Of a stretch of DNA of 64,000 nt, positions 36,020-44,773 are shown piece after piece. The stretch spans positions 1 to 64,000 of the forward strand of contig NZ_ABCF01000009.1 in the NCBI RefSeq assembly GCF_000181495.1. Direction: 5' to 3'. The notes beneath the pieces are model-generated. The model was given only the letters and a program-made list of their open reading frames with translations. It was not told the origin of the DNA and did not search any database. Origin of the DNA: Bacillus sp. SG-1 (GTDB lineage: Bacteria; Bacillota; Bacilli; Bacillales; Bacillaceae_B). The stretch's first letter is position 1. Every line of letters begins with the position of its first letter. Position numbers and translations under genes: made by a program.

Positions 36020-36980
36020 AGCGTGGGACTTCATTTGTGGATTCAGGTGCTTATGACACACCGCGCGAGGGTTGCCCGGGGCTTCATTTGCGGATTCAGG
36101 TGCTTATGACACACCGCGCGAGGGTTGCCCGGGGCTTCATTTGCGGATTCAGGTGCTTATGACTACACGCGCTCGTGCCCGGGGTATCATTTGTGGAGTC
36201 AGATGCTTATGACAACACGCGCTCTAGGTGCGCGGGGCTTCATTTGTGGATTCAGGTGCTTATATCAACACGCGCTCAAGGTGTGCGGGGCTTTATTTGT
36301 GGATTCAGGTGCTAATGACACACCGCGCGAGGGTTGCCCGGGGCTTCATTTGCGGAGTCAGGATCTTATGACAACACGCGCTCAAGGTGCGCGGGGCTTC
36401 ATTTGTGGAGTCAGATGCTTATGACAACACGCGCTCAAGGTGCGCGTGGCTTCATTTGTGGATTCAGGTGCTTATGACAACACGCGCTCGAGGTGCGCGG
36501 GGCTTCATTTGTGGATTCAGGATCTTATGACAACACGCGCTCTAGGTGCGCGGGGTATCATTTGTGGAGTCAGATGCTTATGACAACACGCGCTCAAGGT
36601 GCGCGGGGCTTCATTTGCGGATTCAGATGCTTATGACAACACGCGCGAGGGTTGCCCGGGGCTTCATTTGCGGATTCAGGATCTTATGACACACCGCGCG
36701 AGGGCTGCGCGGGGTTTCATTTGTGGATTCAGGTGCTTATGACAACACGCGCTCGAGGTGCGCGGGGCTTCATTTGTGGATTCAGGTGCTTATGACACAC
36801 CGCGCGAGGGTTGCGCGGGGCTTCATTTGCGGATTCAGATGCTTATATCAACACGCGCTCAAGGTGCGCGGGGCTTCATTTGTGGACTCAGATGCTAATG
36901 ACACACCGCACGAGGGTTGCGCGAAGTATCATTTGCGGATTCAGGTACTAATGACATACTGCGCTCCGATTGCACGGCGG
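36020..36980. repeat. 52-bp tandem array, about 18 copies
   Basis: The unit is built from GGCTTCATTTGTGGATTCAG, GTGCTTATGACAACACGCGC and TCGAGGTGCGCG. Variants carry CACACCGCGCGAGGGTTGC in the third part. CGCGC/GCGCG arms around a seven-base loop can form a hairpin in most units. It is GC-richer than its surroundings and contains no gene; open frames across it alternate phase. It fills the gap between ykwC and the region facing ptsI. Confidence 0.95.
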
Positions 36981-37040
36981 GGGATATTTTCTTTTTCTCA
37001 ATCCTTCTCTAAAGGAATTACTTATAGTAAAATTGCACAT

Positions 37041-37067
37041 AAAAAAAGGACCTGCAAACGCAGGCCC
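37041..37067 (-). terminator. Second hairpin downstream of ptsHI
   Basis: On the minus strand GGGCCTGC-GTTT-GCAGGTCC followed by seven Ts. It would act as a back-up terminator for ptsHI transcripts that pass the hairpin at 37222-37252. Confidence 0.75.
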
Positions 37068-37179
37068 AAAGGAAAAGGGGGTTGTAAAAAGAGAATCTCC
37101 AACTTTATGCTTACTAATAGAATACCCTGAATTCAAAAGGCTAAACCTTCTATTTAAAAAATTTTTGATATTTTTACCC

Positions 37180-37208
37180 TTTAAAAAAGCGCTTACATCA
37201 ATTATAAT
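37180..37208 (+). promoter_or_regulatory. Promoter with cre-like site, directed at the ptsI 3' end
   Basis: TATAAT at 37203-37208 with a weak -35 (TTTAAA, 37180-37185) at 17 bp. Positions 37184-37197 (AAAAAGCGCTTACA) match the catabolite-response element TGWAANCGNTNWCA at 12 of 14 positions, the exceptions being the first two. A CcpA/HPr-Ser46-P complex bound here would cover the spacer and block transcription. Confidence 0.6.
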
Positions 37209-37221
37209 GATTAATGTCGGT

Positions 37222-37252
37222 CAAAAAGAAAACCAGGTGCGTGAACACCTGG
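37222..37252 (-). terminator. Terminator of ptsHI
   Basis: CCAGGTG-TTCACG-CACCTGG followed on the minus strand by TTTTCTTTTT. It lies 93 bp past the ptsI stop, so the pts mRNA 3' UTR is antisense to the candidate small RNA. Confidence 0.8.
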
Positions 37253-37272
37253 AAAAGTAGGGGGAAATGAGA

Positions 37273-37335
37273 ATGAAAAGGCTGAATAAGTCTACCGCTG
37301 ATGTAGTACTTGTTTACCCTCATTTCACCTTTTGA
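37273..37335 (+). CDS. Candidate 20-residue peptide in the small RNA
   Basis: ATG at 37273 has AGGGGG eight bases upstream; a second ATG at 37267 is too close to it. The peptide MKRLNKSTADVVLVYPHFTF ends at TGA 37335. It has a basic N-terminus and a hydrophobic C-terminal half. Evidence is limited to the ribosome site and position, so it may not be translated. Confidence 0.35.
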   Translation: MKRLNKSTADVVLVYPHFTF

Positions 37336-37344
37336 ATCATTTTT

Positions 37345-39063
37345 TTATAGATTAATCGCTTTTTTAACAGCTTCAATCACACTGTCGTTAGTATCAAGTT
37401 CTAATACTTCATTTGCAAGAGTTGCCATGTCTGATTTGCTCAGATTCCGGATTTGAGAACGCGCCTTCAGGATTGAAGTGGCACTCATGGAGAATTCATC
37501 AAGGCCCAGTCCAAGGAGGATAGGGATTGCAATTTCATCTCCGGCCATCTCACCGCACATACCGGCCCATTTGCCTTCTTTATGAGCTGCGTCGATAACC
37601 ATTTTGACCAAACGCAGAATCGCCGGATTATATGGCTGATACAAGTAAGAAACTTGCTCGTTCATACGGTCTGCAGCCATTGTGTATTGAATGAGGTCAT
37701 TTGTTCCGATTGAGAAGAAATCAACCTCTTTGGCAAACACATCTGCCATGACAGCCGTCGATGGAATTTCCACCATGATACCGATTTCGATTTTATCAGC
37801 GACTTTTTCGCCTGCTTCAACCAATTTAGATTTTTCTTCCTCCAAAATGGATTTAGCTTCTCTAAATTCATTCAGGTTGGAGATCATCGGGAACATGATT
37901 TTTAAGTTTCCATAACTGCTTGCTCTTAACAATGCTCTTAATTGAGTGCGGAAGATGCTCTGCTCATCCAGGCAAAGTCGAATCGCACGATATCCCAGGA
38001 AAGGGTTCATCTCTTTAGGAAGATCAAGATATGGAAGTTCCTTGTCTCCTCCGATATCCAGAGTCCTTACCACTACAGGCTTGTCTCCCATTCCTTCAAG
38101 AACAGCCTTATATGCCTCATATTGTTCCTCTTCACTAGGAAGTTCGTTTCTTCCCATGTATAGAAACTCTGTACGATATAGACCGACAGCTTCTCCGCCA
38201 TTATTGATGACACCTTCTAAGTCTTTTGGTGTACCGATATTAGCAGCAAGCTCTACATGAGTACCGTCAGCAGATACTGTCTTTTCATTGACAAGTTTCG
38301 CCCACTCGGCTTTTTGCTTCTCATATTGCTCATGTTCCTTTTTATACTGCTCAACCACTTCTTGTGTAGGATTGATATGTACTTCCCCATTCAACCCATC
38401 AACAATAACAAGATCACCGTTTTTAATTTCGGATGTTACTTCTTTGGTACCGACAACAGCAGGAATCTCCATTGAACGCGCCATGATGGCTGAGTGAGAT
38501 GTTCTTCCGCCGATATCTGTAGTAAATCCTTTTACGAATTCCCTGTTAAGTTGGGCAGTATCTGATGGAGTCAAATCTTCTGCAATAATAATGACTTCTT
38601 CTGTAATCATGCTAGGATTCGAAACCTGAACACCAAGCAGATGTGAAAGAACCCGTTTCGTAACGTCACGGATGTCTGCCGCACGCTCTCTCATGTATTC
38701 ATTGTCCATGCTCTCAAACATTGAAACGAACATGTCCGCAGTCTCCTTAAGAGCCGCTTCGGCATTGACTTTTTCATTACTGATCTTATCTTCGATAGGT
38801 GCAATCAACTCGGGATCACTTAGAACAAGTAAATGGGCATCAAAAATTGCCGCTTTATCCGCACCAAGATCTTCATTTGCTTTCTCTCTGATTGTTTCCA
38901 GTTCAGATTTAGAAGTCGCAAGTGCTTCTCTAAAACGGTTTACTTCTTCTTCTGTGTTTCCTACTTCCTTTTTTTCAACAGAAAGGTCAGGTTCCACAAG
39001 AAGGTAGGCTTTAGCAATGGCAATGCCATTTGATGCTGCAATTCCATTGAGCATACTTGACAT
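37345..39063 (-). CDS. ptsI: Phosphoenolpyruvate-protein phosphotransferase (Enzyme I)
   Basis: The first enzyme of the sugar phosphotransferase system, which passes phosphate from PEP to HPr. It has 572 residues. The phosphorylated histidine lies in [13 protein letters not shown] near residue 190. PEP-binding segments are [25 protein letters not shown] and [17 protein letters not shown], and the cysteine motif is [10 protein letters not shown]. The gene starts one base inside the ptsH stop, typical for ptsHI. ptsG, which precedes ptsH in B. subtilis, is absent here. Confidence 0.97.
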   Translation of the reverse strand: MSSMLNGIAASNGIAIAKAYLLVEPDLSVEKKEVGNTEEEVNRFREALATSKSELETIREKANEDLGADKAAIFDAHLLVLSDPELIAPIEDKISNEKVNAEAALKETADMFVSMFESMDNEYMRERAADIRDVTKRVLSHLLGVQVSNPSMITEEVIIIAEDLTPSDTAQLNREFVKGFTTDIGGRTSHSAIMARSMEIPAVVGTKEVTSEIKNGDLVIVDGLNGEVHINPTQEVVEQYKKEHEQYEKQKAEWAKLVNEKTVSADGTHVELAANIGTPKDLEGVINNGGEAVGLYRTEFLYMGRNELPSEEEQYEAYKAVLEGMGDKPVVVRTLDIGGDKELPYLDLPKEMNPFLGYRAIRLCLDEQSIFRTQLRALLRASSYGNLKIMFPMISNLNEFREAKSILEEEKSKLVEAGEKVADKIEIGIMVEIPSTAVMADVFAKEVDFFSIGTNDLIQYTMAADRMNEQVSYLYQPYNPAILRLVKMVIDAAHKEGKWAGMCGEMAGDEIAIPILLGLGLDEFSMSATSILKARSQIRNLSKSDMATLANEVLELDTNDSVIEAVKKAINL

Positions 39064-39329
39064 TACTCTGCCAGTCCTTCTTTTTTCAATGTTTCTTCAA
39101 GGCTGTTTAATGCTTCTTCTTCATCGCTTCCCTCAGTGATGATTGTGATATCTGCACCTTTACCTACACCTAAAGACATAACACCCATGATTGATTTTAA
39201 GTTTACTTTCTTCTCTTTATATTGCAAGTGAACTTCAGAATCAAATTTGCTTGCTGTTTGAACAAGAAGTGTTGCAGGACGTGCGTGGATTCCTGTATCA
39301 GCTGTTACTGTGAATTGTTTTTGTGCCAT
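39063..39329 (-). CDS. ptsH: Phosphocarrier protein HPr
   Basis: Carries phosphate from Enzyme I to sugar permeases and, when phosphorylated on serine by HPr kinase, acts as co-repressor of CcpA. His15 lies in TGIHARPAT and the regulatory Ser46 in [10 protein letters not shown], both intact. Length 88 is standard. AAGGAG precedes the ATG. Its Ser46-P form would be the partner for the cre-like site found beyond ptsI. Confidence 0.98.
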   Translation of the reverse strand: MAQKQFTVTADTGIHARPATLLVQTASKFDSEVHLQYKEKKVNLKSIMGVMSLGVGKGADITIITEGSDEEEALNSLEETLKKEGLAE

Positions 39330-39642
39330 AATAAATCTTCTCCTTAACTATTGTTTATTTTCAGCTTTAAAATTTAAATGAAGAAAAAACAGAAAATTCC
39401 CTCAACATCCAAATTATATACCGTAGATACGGGTTGAATATAAGCCTTTTCAATTTAAAAGAATAGCATGCAAATTGAAGTTTAACAATTGTAAAGCATG
39501 ATATTTTTATTATTTTCATAAATTAGACATCTTATGACCAAAATCAGGCATTTTCTTTACCATTATTTTCTCACTACTCAAGGATGCTTTCCATTAGATT
39601 TCCCTCGTCAGCCTGAATTAAACGTCCATGACTGTTGAAGAT
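39330..39642. other. ptsH upstream region, no gene
   Basis: AT-rich 5' region between ptsH and the terminator of the 90-residue protein gene. No RAT-type antiterminator or clear cre was identified by eye, and no short gene with a ribosome site was found. Confidence 0.45.
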
Positions 39643-39668
39643 AAAAAAACTGCCTGAAAAACAGGCAG
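39643..39668 (-). terminator. Terminator of the 90-residue protein gene
   Basis: CTGCCTG-TTTTT-CAGGCAG then seven Ts on the minus strand. Confidence 0.9.
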
Positions 39669-39705
39669 CCAAACTATCGCTGAATAGTCCTCTATTTAAT
39701 CCAGT

Positions 39706-39978
39706 CTACTCTTTGACTGGTTCTTGCAACTTTTGCTTATTGTTTACAATTGCATTGTAGCTGATTTTGGCTTTTGCAATTGTCCCTTGCAAGGCAGTTT
39801 CGTGAACTTCGGTAATGCCCGCATAAATATTGACCAGATCACACACACACCTCGATAGTAATTCTGCTGCATTTTTCAAGTCTTTTTCCCTGTAATGAGC
39901 TTCGTCCCTCAGGAGTTCTTCAATGATATCCAAAGCAATACTTTTCACCTTCAGCGCTTGCTCCACTTCGATATTCAC
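39706..39978 (-). CDS. Small helical protein of unknown function, 90 residues
   Basis: Starts with GTG (MNIEVEQALKVK); AGGAG lies eight bases upstream. The sequence is predicted almost wholly helical, with a CVC pair in LLSRCVCDLVNIYAGI that could bind metal or a thiol partner. It has its own terminator and no operon partner. I do not recognise the family. Confidence 0.7.
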   Translation of the reverse strand: MNIEVEQALKVKSIALDIIEELLRDEAHYREKDLKNAAELLSRCVCDLVNIYAGITEVHETALQGTIAKAKISYNAIVNNKQKLQEPVKE

Positions 39979-40058
39979 ATTACCTGCTCCTCTCTATCGA
40001 TCTATTCTACTAAATCTTATGAGGGAGAATAAAAGAATAGAACTGATAGGAATAGAGA

Positions 40059-40841
40059 TTAATCTTGAAGCCTGCTGTCCTTTGTAAAAAAAGTCCTGTA
40101 CCCTAAAAGGATGAACAGAATGACTGTCAGGGAAACACTTCCCAAAATACCGAGCAGAATGGCTATTTGATACTCTATAGCCAGAAGAGGACTGACTCCG
40201 GAAAGAATTTGTCCTGTCATCATACCTGGTAAAAATACAATGCCCATACCGAGCATGTTATTAATGGTCGGCAAAACGGCTGAGTCGAATGCGTGATCTA
40301 CATACGGCTTGGCAGCTGTTTGCGGATCTGCACCCAGCATCAATGCTCCCTCGATTTTCGCCTTTTCAGAAGAGAACCCTTGGAGGAGTGTTTTGACACC
40401 AAGAGTAATTCCCGTCATGGAGTTCCCGATAATCATTCCGGCAATGGGGATGAAGTATCTTGGTTCATACCATGGCGAAAAATTGATAACGACTAAATTA
40501 AAATAAAGCAGACTCGCTAAACTGCCTGAAAGCATGGAGATGGTAATGATTCTCTTCATCTGATCGGAAAGCGCGGCCTTCACCTGTTTAAACACATTCC
40601 GTATCGCAAAAACCTCCATAAAGAGAATGATCAAAACGGTCAGCAGCGGATGTGGGTTTTCGAATATATAAGTAAGGATGTACCCGGCCACAATCAATTG
40701 AATGGTCATTCTAAGAGTGGCTATGGCGATTTGCTTTTCTCTTGAAATTTTTCTTGTTTTTACAATGAAGAGAAGGACGAGAACAAATATATAAGCAGCA
40801 ATCAGCCTTGTCAGTTCAATATTGATTATTCCCTCATTCAT
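40059..40841 (-). CDS. UPF0014/FetB-like ABC permease
   Basis: Membrane partner of the ATPase encoded upstream; about seven hydrophobic segments in 260 residues. Family motifs GMIIGNSMTGITLG and LPGMMTGQILSG are clear. In E. coli FetAB exports iron and protects from oxidative stress; in Bacillus the pair is called YjkAB. The ATG at 40841 is preceded by AGGTGA; a GTG at 40850 is in frame but is part of that site. The start overlaps the ATPase stop by eight bases, indicating translational coupling. Confidence 0.88.
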   Translation of the reverse strand: MNEGIINIELTRLIAAYIFVLVLLFIVKTRKISREKQIAIATLRMTIQLIVAGYILTYIFENPHPLLTVLIILFMEVFAIRNVFKQVKAALSDQMKRIITISMLSGSLASLLYFNLVVINFSPWYEPRYFIPIAGMIIGNSMTGITLGVKTLLQGFSSEKAKIEGALMLGADPQTAAKPYVDHAFDSAVLPTINNMLGMGIVFLPGMMTGQILSGVSPLLAIEYQIAILLGILGSVSLTVILFILLGYRTFFTKDSRLQD

Positions 40842-41472
40842 TACATTCACCTGTTTTGCCCTTCAGGGGTATATGTATATTCTCATCACCAAAACGTTCA
40901 GCAACTGTCGGGGAATGGGTTATCATAATGACTGTGCCTTCCCTACCTTTTACTGCATCCAGAAATCTCCCCATAACTTTCATCTCGGTCTCTGAATCCA
41001 AGGCCGAAGTTGGTTCATCTAGAAGAAATACTTTTGGTTTCATGATGAATATTCTCGCAAGTGCCAATCGCTGCTTTTCGCCGCCGGATAGTTTATTTGC
41101 ATCTTCATTTAACTGCTTTTCAAGCATGACCATCTTTAATGCTTCTTCCAGCTCAGCTCTTGAAGCAGGATTTCCACAGGAAAACTTCAGGCCGATTTGC
41201 AAATTATCTTCAATGCTTCCGTCAAATATAACCGGTTCCTGCTGAAGCATAACCGCCTGTCTTCTGAGCTCTATGGAATCGATGGCTTTCAAAGGCTTAT
41301 TTTGAAATAAAATTTCACCACCAGTGGGAATGATCATTTTGTTAAGGAATTTGAGTATTGTTGATTTTCCTGCACCGCTGGGACCTGTCATGCAGGAGAC
41401 TGCTCCTTCCTTAAATTCCAAGTACAAGGAACCAATAATATCATGGTAGGAGACATTTTCTAATCTGTACAT
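40834..41472 (-). CDS. FetA-like ABC transporter ATPase
   Basis: A 212-residue ATPase with Walker A GPSGAGKST, Q-loop MLQQEPVIF, signature LSGGEKQRLALAR, Walker B KVFLLDEPTSALD and H-loop MITHSP. It is coupled to the permease gene by an overlap and forms the FetAB/YjkAB-type system. The substrate is probably a metal such as iron by family analogy only. Confidence 0.88.
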   Translation of the reverse strand: MYRLENVSYHDIIGSLYLEFKEGAVSCMTGPSGAGKSTILKFLNKMIIPTGGEILFQNKPLKAIDSIELRRQAVMLQQEPVIFDGSIEDNLQIGLKFSCGNPASRAELEEALKMVMLEKQLNEDANKLSGGEKQRLALARIFIMKPKVFLLDEPTSALDSETEMKVMGRFLDAVKGREGTVIMITHSPTVAERFGDENIHIPLKGKTGECNE

Positions 41473-41747
41473 TGAATCACCTCTTTAAATTGAAACTCTA
41501 AGGTACAGTTATAGTTGGAAATTTACCCAAAATTAAGTGTACTTATGCTGACTTGTTTTGTTTTCGAGTAAATTTATCAGGGGAAATATTGTTGCTTGTT
41601 TAAAGGGGGATGTGAAGTACGGATTGAAGATCTACTGCACGAGATAAAGGAATCACACCAAACGAAGGAAGTTGTGATGATTTGACGTAAGGTAGTTGGG
41701 GGAAATCTGCTAGTCGCTGGCCAGTATAGCCTCTTTTGAATTTCAAA

Positions 41748-42045
41748 GCTTCGAATCACCTCTTTTTACCGGGCCGATTTTCTCTTGTTCTGATTCCGCC
41801 ATGTCGAAGCTCTACTTTGACCTGGTTGATTTTCTCTTTTTCTGATTCAACCAAGGCGAAGGACTACTTTAACCTGGTTGATTCCCTTCTTTTTGAATTC
41901 CACCATGTCGAACCTCTACTTTGACCTGGTTGATTCTCTTCTTTTTGAATTCCACCAGGTCGAAGGACCACTTTGACCTGGTTGATTCTCTTCTTTTTCT
42001 GATTCAACCATAGGGAAGGACTACTTTGATCCAGCAGATTCTCTC
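41748..42045. repeat. 52-bp tandem array, about 5-6 copies, inverted relative to 14.8 kb
   Basis: CCTGGTTGAT recurs at 41821, 41873, 41925 and 41977, exactly 52 bp apart. Read on the minus strand the unit has CCTTCG, TGGTTGAATC, AAAAAGAAGAGAATC and GTCAAA, which match the 14.8-kb unit in order. It lies in the 41473-42192 gap; around 41577-41690 a possible coding remnant is visible, otherwise nothing. Confidence 0.92.
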
Positions 42046-42192
42046 AACCATTAATTAACCCTTGTGTTATTGTAAAGGTCTGCAAAGTCCTTTAGTCTTA
42101 TATCTCTTGAAGGAACATCGCTGTATAACAAACTCAGCTCCCATAGGATGTTAAGGTGATCTTACAACTCTACTGCAGCTTATTATCAAGTC

Positions 42193-42229
42193 AAATTAAA
42201 AAGCAATGGATAAAACATCCACTGCTTTT
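42193..42229 (-). terminator. Terminator of the MoxR/DUF58/DUF4129 operon
   Basis: AAAAGCAGTGGAT pairs with ATCCATTGCTTTT with one G-U; the minus-strand tail is TTTTTAATTT. Confidence 0.8.
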
Positions 42230-42315
42230 CTTATTGTCCAAGTAGTCCTTTTTCCATTGCGGTTTGATTGACGAATTAACTATTTTCACTGGAAAACCGA
42301 ATTTGAAAATCTCTC

Positions 42316-43608
42316 TTATGCTCTGTTTTCACCTTCTGCTTGATTTATCTTGACGGTCACTCTCACTACACACTGTTTAAACCAAGCCACTTTGTCAGCA
42401 TGAACCTCTTTATTTCCATATCTGACTTCTTCATAAAGACGATAAAATTCCGGCTCCTCTTGAAACCCCAATCTGGAGAACCATTCTTGAAGGGTTTCAC
42501 CATTTAACCGGAACATCCCTTTCTCTTCCGCCAGTTTCTCCAAAGAAAAGATGCTTCTCCTGATTTCACTGTTGGCGCTGGAATACCCTACATTTAATGT
42601 ACGGCTTTCACGGTTGGCCGGTTCAGCTTCCTTGTATGAAGAATAGCCCGCATGTGTTGTGGAATCTTCAGTCTCAGTCCAGCCCTTATTCTTGTAACGT
42701 CTCCAAATATACAGCAGGATGATACTAATCAGAACTCCTATCAATGCCTCATCCCACCATGCGAATGAGAGCTCCCCACCTTTTTCTGCTTGTTCCTGAG
42801 TAACTTCGTAAGGCATTTTTTCAAGAGAATTTTTCATTGATTCCAGTTCCTCTGCACCTTTTGGGGATATAAATCCTAACAACCAGTTTATCAAATTCCA
42901 AATGGGGTCTATTAAAAAGGAAATGACCCAGAAAAATCCCTGGAAGGCACTGTTCAATAGATTACTGACTGCTTCATTCAAAAATACAAGAACGGCAGAG
43001 AAACCTGCCAGTACCGCTAAAAAAATCAAAGGCAGCTTGGCTGAAGTTGCTCTTGTTGATCTCTTGGAGTGCTCTGCACTTTCAGCGTACCTGACGATGT
43101 AAGTCCCCCCGCTGTAAACAAGCATTCCGGTGACAAATAGGATCAAGATGATCTCGGCTGGCTGTTTATGGTAAATGTTTTGGTATGCATAGGATAAGAG
43201 GGACACAGTCATAAGCCCCAGCATAAAACCTACGCTTATTTCAAACCGTGAATTTCTTTCCTCTTCTAAGTGAGTTGATACCCTCCAATGCAGCAAGAAC
43301 AAAAGTAAAACCGATAACCACCATGGAAGACCCAGAAAGAACTGACCTATCAGAAAGAGAGTCCCCCCTGCTCCTGCAAAGAAAATATTGAATTTTTTGC
43401 TGGACTCCATTCCACCCCATAATAAGGGTATAGTGATGAGAATGGATAATAATATGAAAGGGACACACTCTGACAAAAAAGCATACTCATCGGTGAAGAA
43501 AGTGAGAATCGCCAATAGGATTACAGCATCTGCAACTAACTTAACAGATACTCTGGCAATGTACGCACTCCTTGTCTTTAAGCGAATTTCCTGAATTGCT
43601 GTTTCCAT
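42316..43608 (-). CDS. Membrane protein with C-terminal DUF4129-like region
   Basis: A 430-residue protein with about six to eight membrane helices in residues 20-240, a further helix near 295-312 and a soluble C-terminal ~100 residues. The tail (SIFSLEKLAEEKGMFRLNGE, TLQEWFSRLG) fits the DUF4129 domain that usually follows a transglutaminase in this operon type. No transglutaminase core with Cys-His-Asp is present, so it is shorter than B. subtilis YebA (~730). It overlaps the DUF58 gene by 31 bases, with AAGGAG inside that gene. Role inferred: cell-envelope or proteolysis-related partner of the MoxR ATPase. Confidence 0.8.
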   Translation of the reverse strand: METAIQEIRLKTRSAYIARVSVKLVADAVILLAILTFFTDEYAFLSECVPFILLSILITIPLLWGGMESSKKFNIFFAGAGGTLFLIGQFFLGLPWWLSVLLLFLLHWRVSTHLEEERNSRFEISVGFMLGLMTVSLLSYAYQNIYHKQPAEIILILFVTGMLVYSGGTYIVRYAESAEHSKRSTRATSAKLPLIFLAVLAGFSAVLVFLNEAVSNLLNSAFQGFFWVISFLIDPIWNLINWLLGFISPKGAEELESMKNSLEKMPYEVTQEQAEKGGELSFAWWDEALIGVLISIILLYIWRRYKNKGWTETEDSTTHAGYSSYKEAEPANRESRTLNVGYSSANSEIRRSIFSLEKLAEEKGMFRLNGETLQEWFSRLGFQEEPEFYRLYEEVRYGNKEVHADKVAWFKQCVVRVTVKINQAEGENRA

Positions 43609-44771
43609 GCTTGCAAAACTCCTTGTCCATTAAGATTTTCCAACTGGAAAACAGACACATCCCTTTGATTCATTACCGATAAAAGCTTTTCACTTTCTTT
43701 ATCCTGTTTTCCTATAGAAATCAGTACCGGTGGAACCTGATGATGCATAATCAGATATTGGTACATCAGGCTGAAAGGAAAGGTGACGTCATCCACTGAA
43801 AGGACGGAAAGCATTTCAAGGGCTCTTTGTCTCTGCTTCTTCCCTTCTCCGATCGGCAGGTAGTAAAAAGGTGTCCTATTTAATGACCGGACATTAACAG
43901 CAAGTCCAAATGGAATGTCGTTCTTTGCAGCCATTTCTAAAATATAAGCTGTTTTTTCAATTAAATCTTCCAGGTCGCTGGTGATTGAATAATCGGCAGA
44001 AATGTTCAAAGTAATCATCCAGTTTCTGCTTGTTGCCGGAGAATTCACCTTCGTCTGCAGTGACTGCATTCTGGCAGTTGCCTTCCAATTAATATTGGCA
44101 AAACTGTCACCTGGCGCGTAATCCCTTGTCCCTACTGGATGGAAAGGATCATGGAATAAAGAATTATGAACAGTAAATGTTCCCTGCGTCTTTGTATGGG
44201 CAGAAGTAAAACCATCCACAGGCTTACTTCTCGGAAAAACCAGTATTTCTGATTTGACAGGCTTCTTATATTGCATATAAACTCCGCCGCTGCCAAACAG
44301 ATTGGGAATATCCACAATCAGTCTCTCTATTTTTGCCAAGCCTCTTCTTTGTGCTTCAACCGGAAACTTTACTTCAATCGTCTCATTTTTGCTTATGGAA
44401 ACAGGAATCTTCATTTCGATGATCCCACCAGGGAATTCGTCAAAATCCACTCCCATAGGAAGGACCACACTATCGAAACGGAGAATGAGTGACCCATTTA
44501 AAATCGGCACCCCTTTATTCTCAAATTTAAAGGACCACTCGCCTTGGTCTCCTTTGTTAAATTTCTCCCTGTTTCTCACGTTTTTGAAAGTAAGATTGAC
44601 TCCTGCTCTGTTAAGGTAAATTTGTGAGCCATAAAAAAGAGCAAACGAAATTAGGAAAACAAACAGCATCAGCAGATTTTGAACAATCAATCCGATCAGG
44701 GCAAGGAACAAACTCAAAAATATACATGCTGGAAGCAAATAAGAATCGGTTGTCTCTCTATTCCATTCCAC
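43578..44771 (-). CDS. DUF58 protein (YeaD-like)
   Basis: Two N-terminal membrane helices (about 10-50) are followed by a beta-rich region and the DUF58 vWA-like domain with the family motif DPFHPVGTRDYAPGDSFANINWKATAR. Length about 397. A TTG at 44777 overlaps the moxR stop, but GAGGG is better spaced for GTG 44771. DUF58 proteins act with MoxR AAA+ ATPases, probably as chaperone or maturation modules; their targets are mostly unknown. Confidence 0.87.
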   Translation of the reverse strand: MEWNRETTDSYLLPACIFLSLFLALIGLIVQNLLMLFVFLISFALFYGSQIYLNRAGVNLTFKNVRNREKFNKGDQGEWSFKFENKGVPILNGSLILRFDSVVLPMGVDFDEFPGGIIEMKIPVSISKNETIEVKFPVEAQRRGLAKIERLIVDIPNLFGSGGVYMQYKKPVKSEILVFPRSKPVDGFTSAHTKTQGTFTVHNSLFHDPFHPVGTRDYAPGDSFANINWKATARMQSLQTKVNSPATSRNWMITLNISADYSITSDLEDLIEKTAYILEMAAKNDIPFGLAVNVRSLNRTPFYYLPIGEGKKQRQRALEMLSVLSVDDVTFPFSLMYQYLIMHHQVPPVLISIGKQDKESEKLLSVMNQRDVSVFQLENLNGQGVLQAWKQQFRKFA

Positions 44772-44773
44772 TG

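Larger units (their letters stand above)
37215..37346 (+). ncRNA. Candidate CcpA-controlled small RNA facing ptsI
   Basis: Predicted transcript of about 130 nt from the promoter above to a run of seven Ts at 37340-37346, which abuts the ptsI stop codon. It begins with a hairpin (CCAGGTG/CACCTGG) and then carries an exposed AGGGGG followed by a 20-22 codon frame. GGGGAAATGAG (37261-37271) can pair with CTCATTTCACC (37319-37329) with one mismatch, which would hide the ribosome site. No known RNA family is recognised. Confidence 0.45.

Noticed and set aside
36125-37130. Open frames of 99-135 codons over the 36-kb array
   Set aside because: Same cause: repeat-derived frames without starts or conserved ends.
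36970-37260. Open frame of 96 codons on the plus strand downstream of the array
   Set aside because: Starts inside the last repeat with TTG, lacks a ribosome site and runs across a terminator hairpin and the cre-like promoter.
41577-41690. Possible coding remnant on the plus strand (ends RIEDLLHEIKESHQTKEVVMI)
   Set aside because: Protein-like ending but no start codon with a ribosome site and no recognisable family; may be a gene relic, not claimed.
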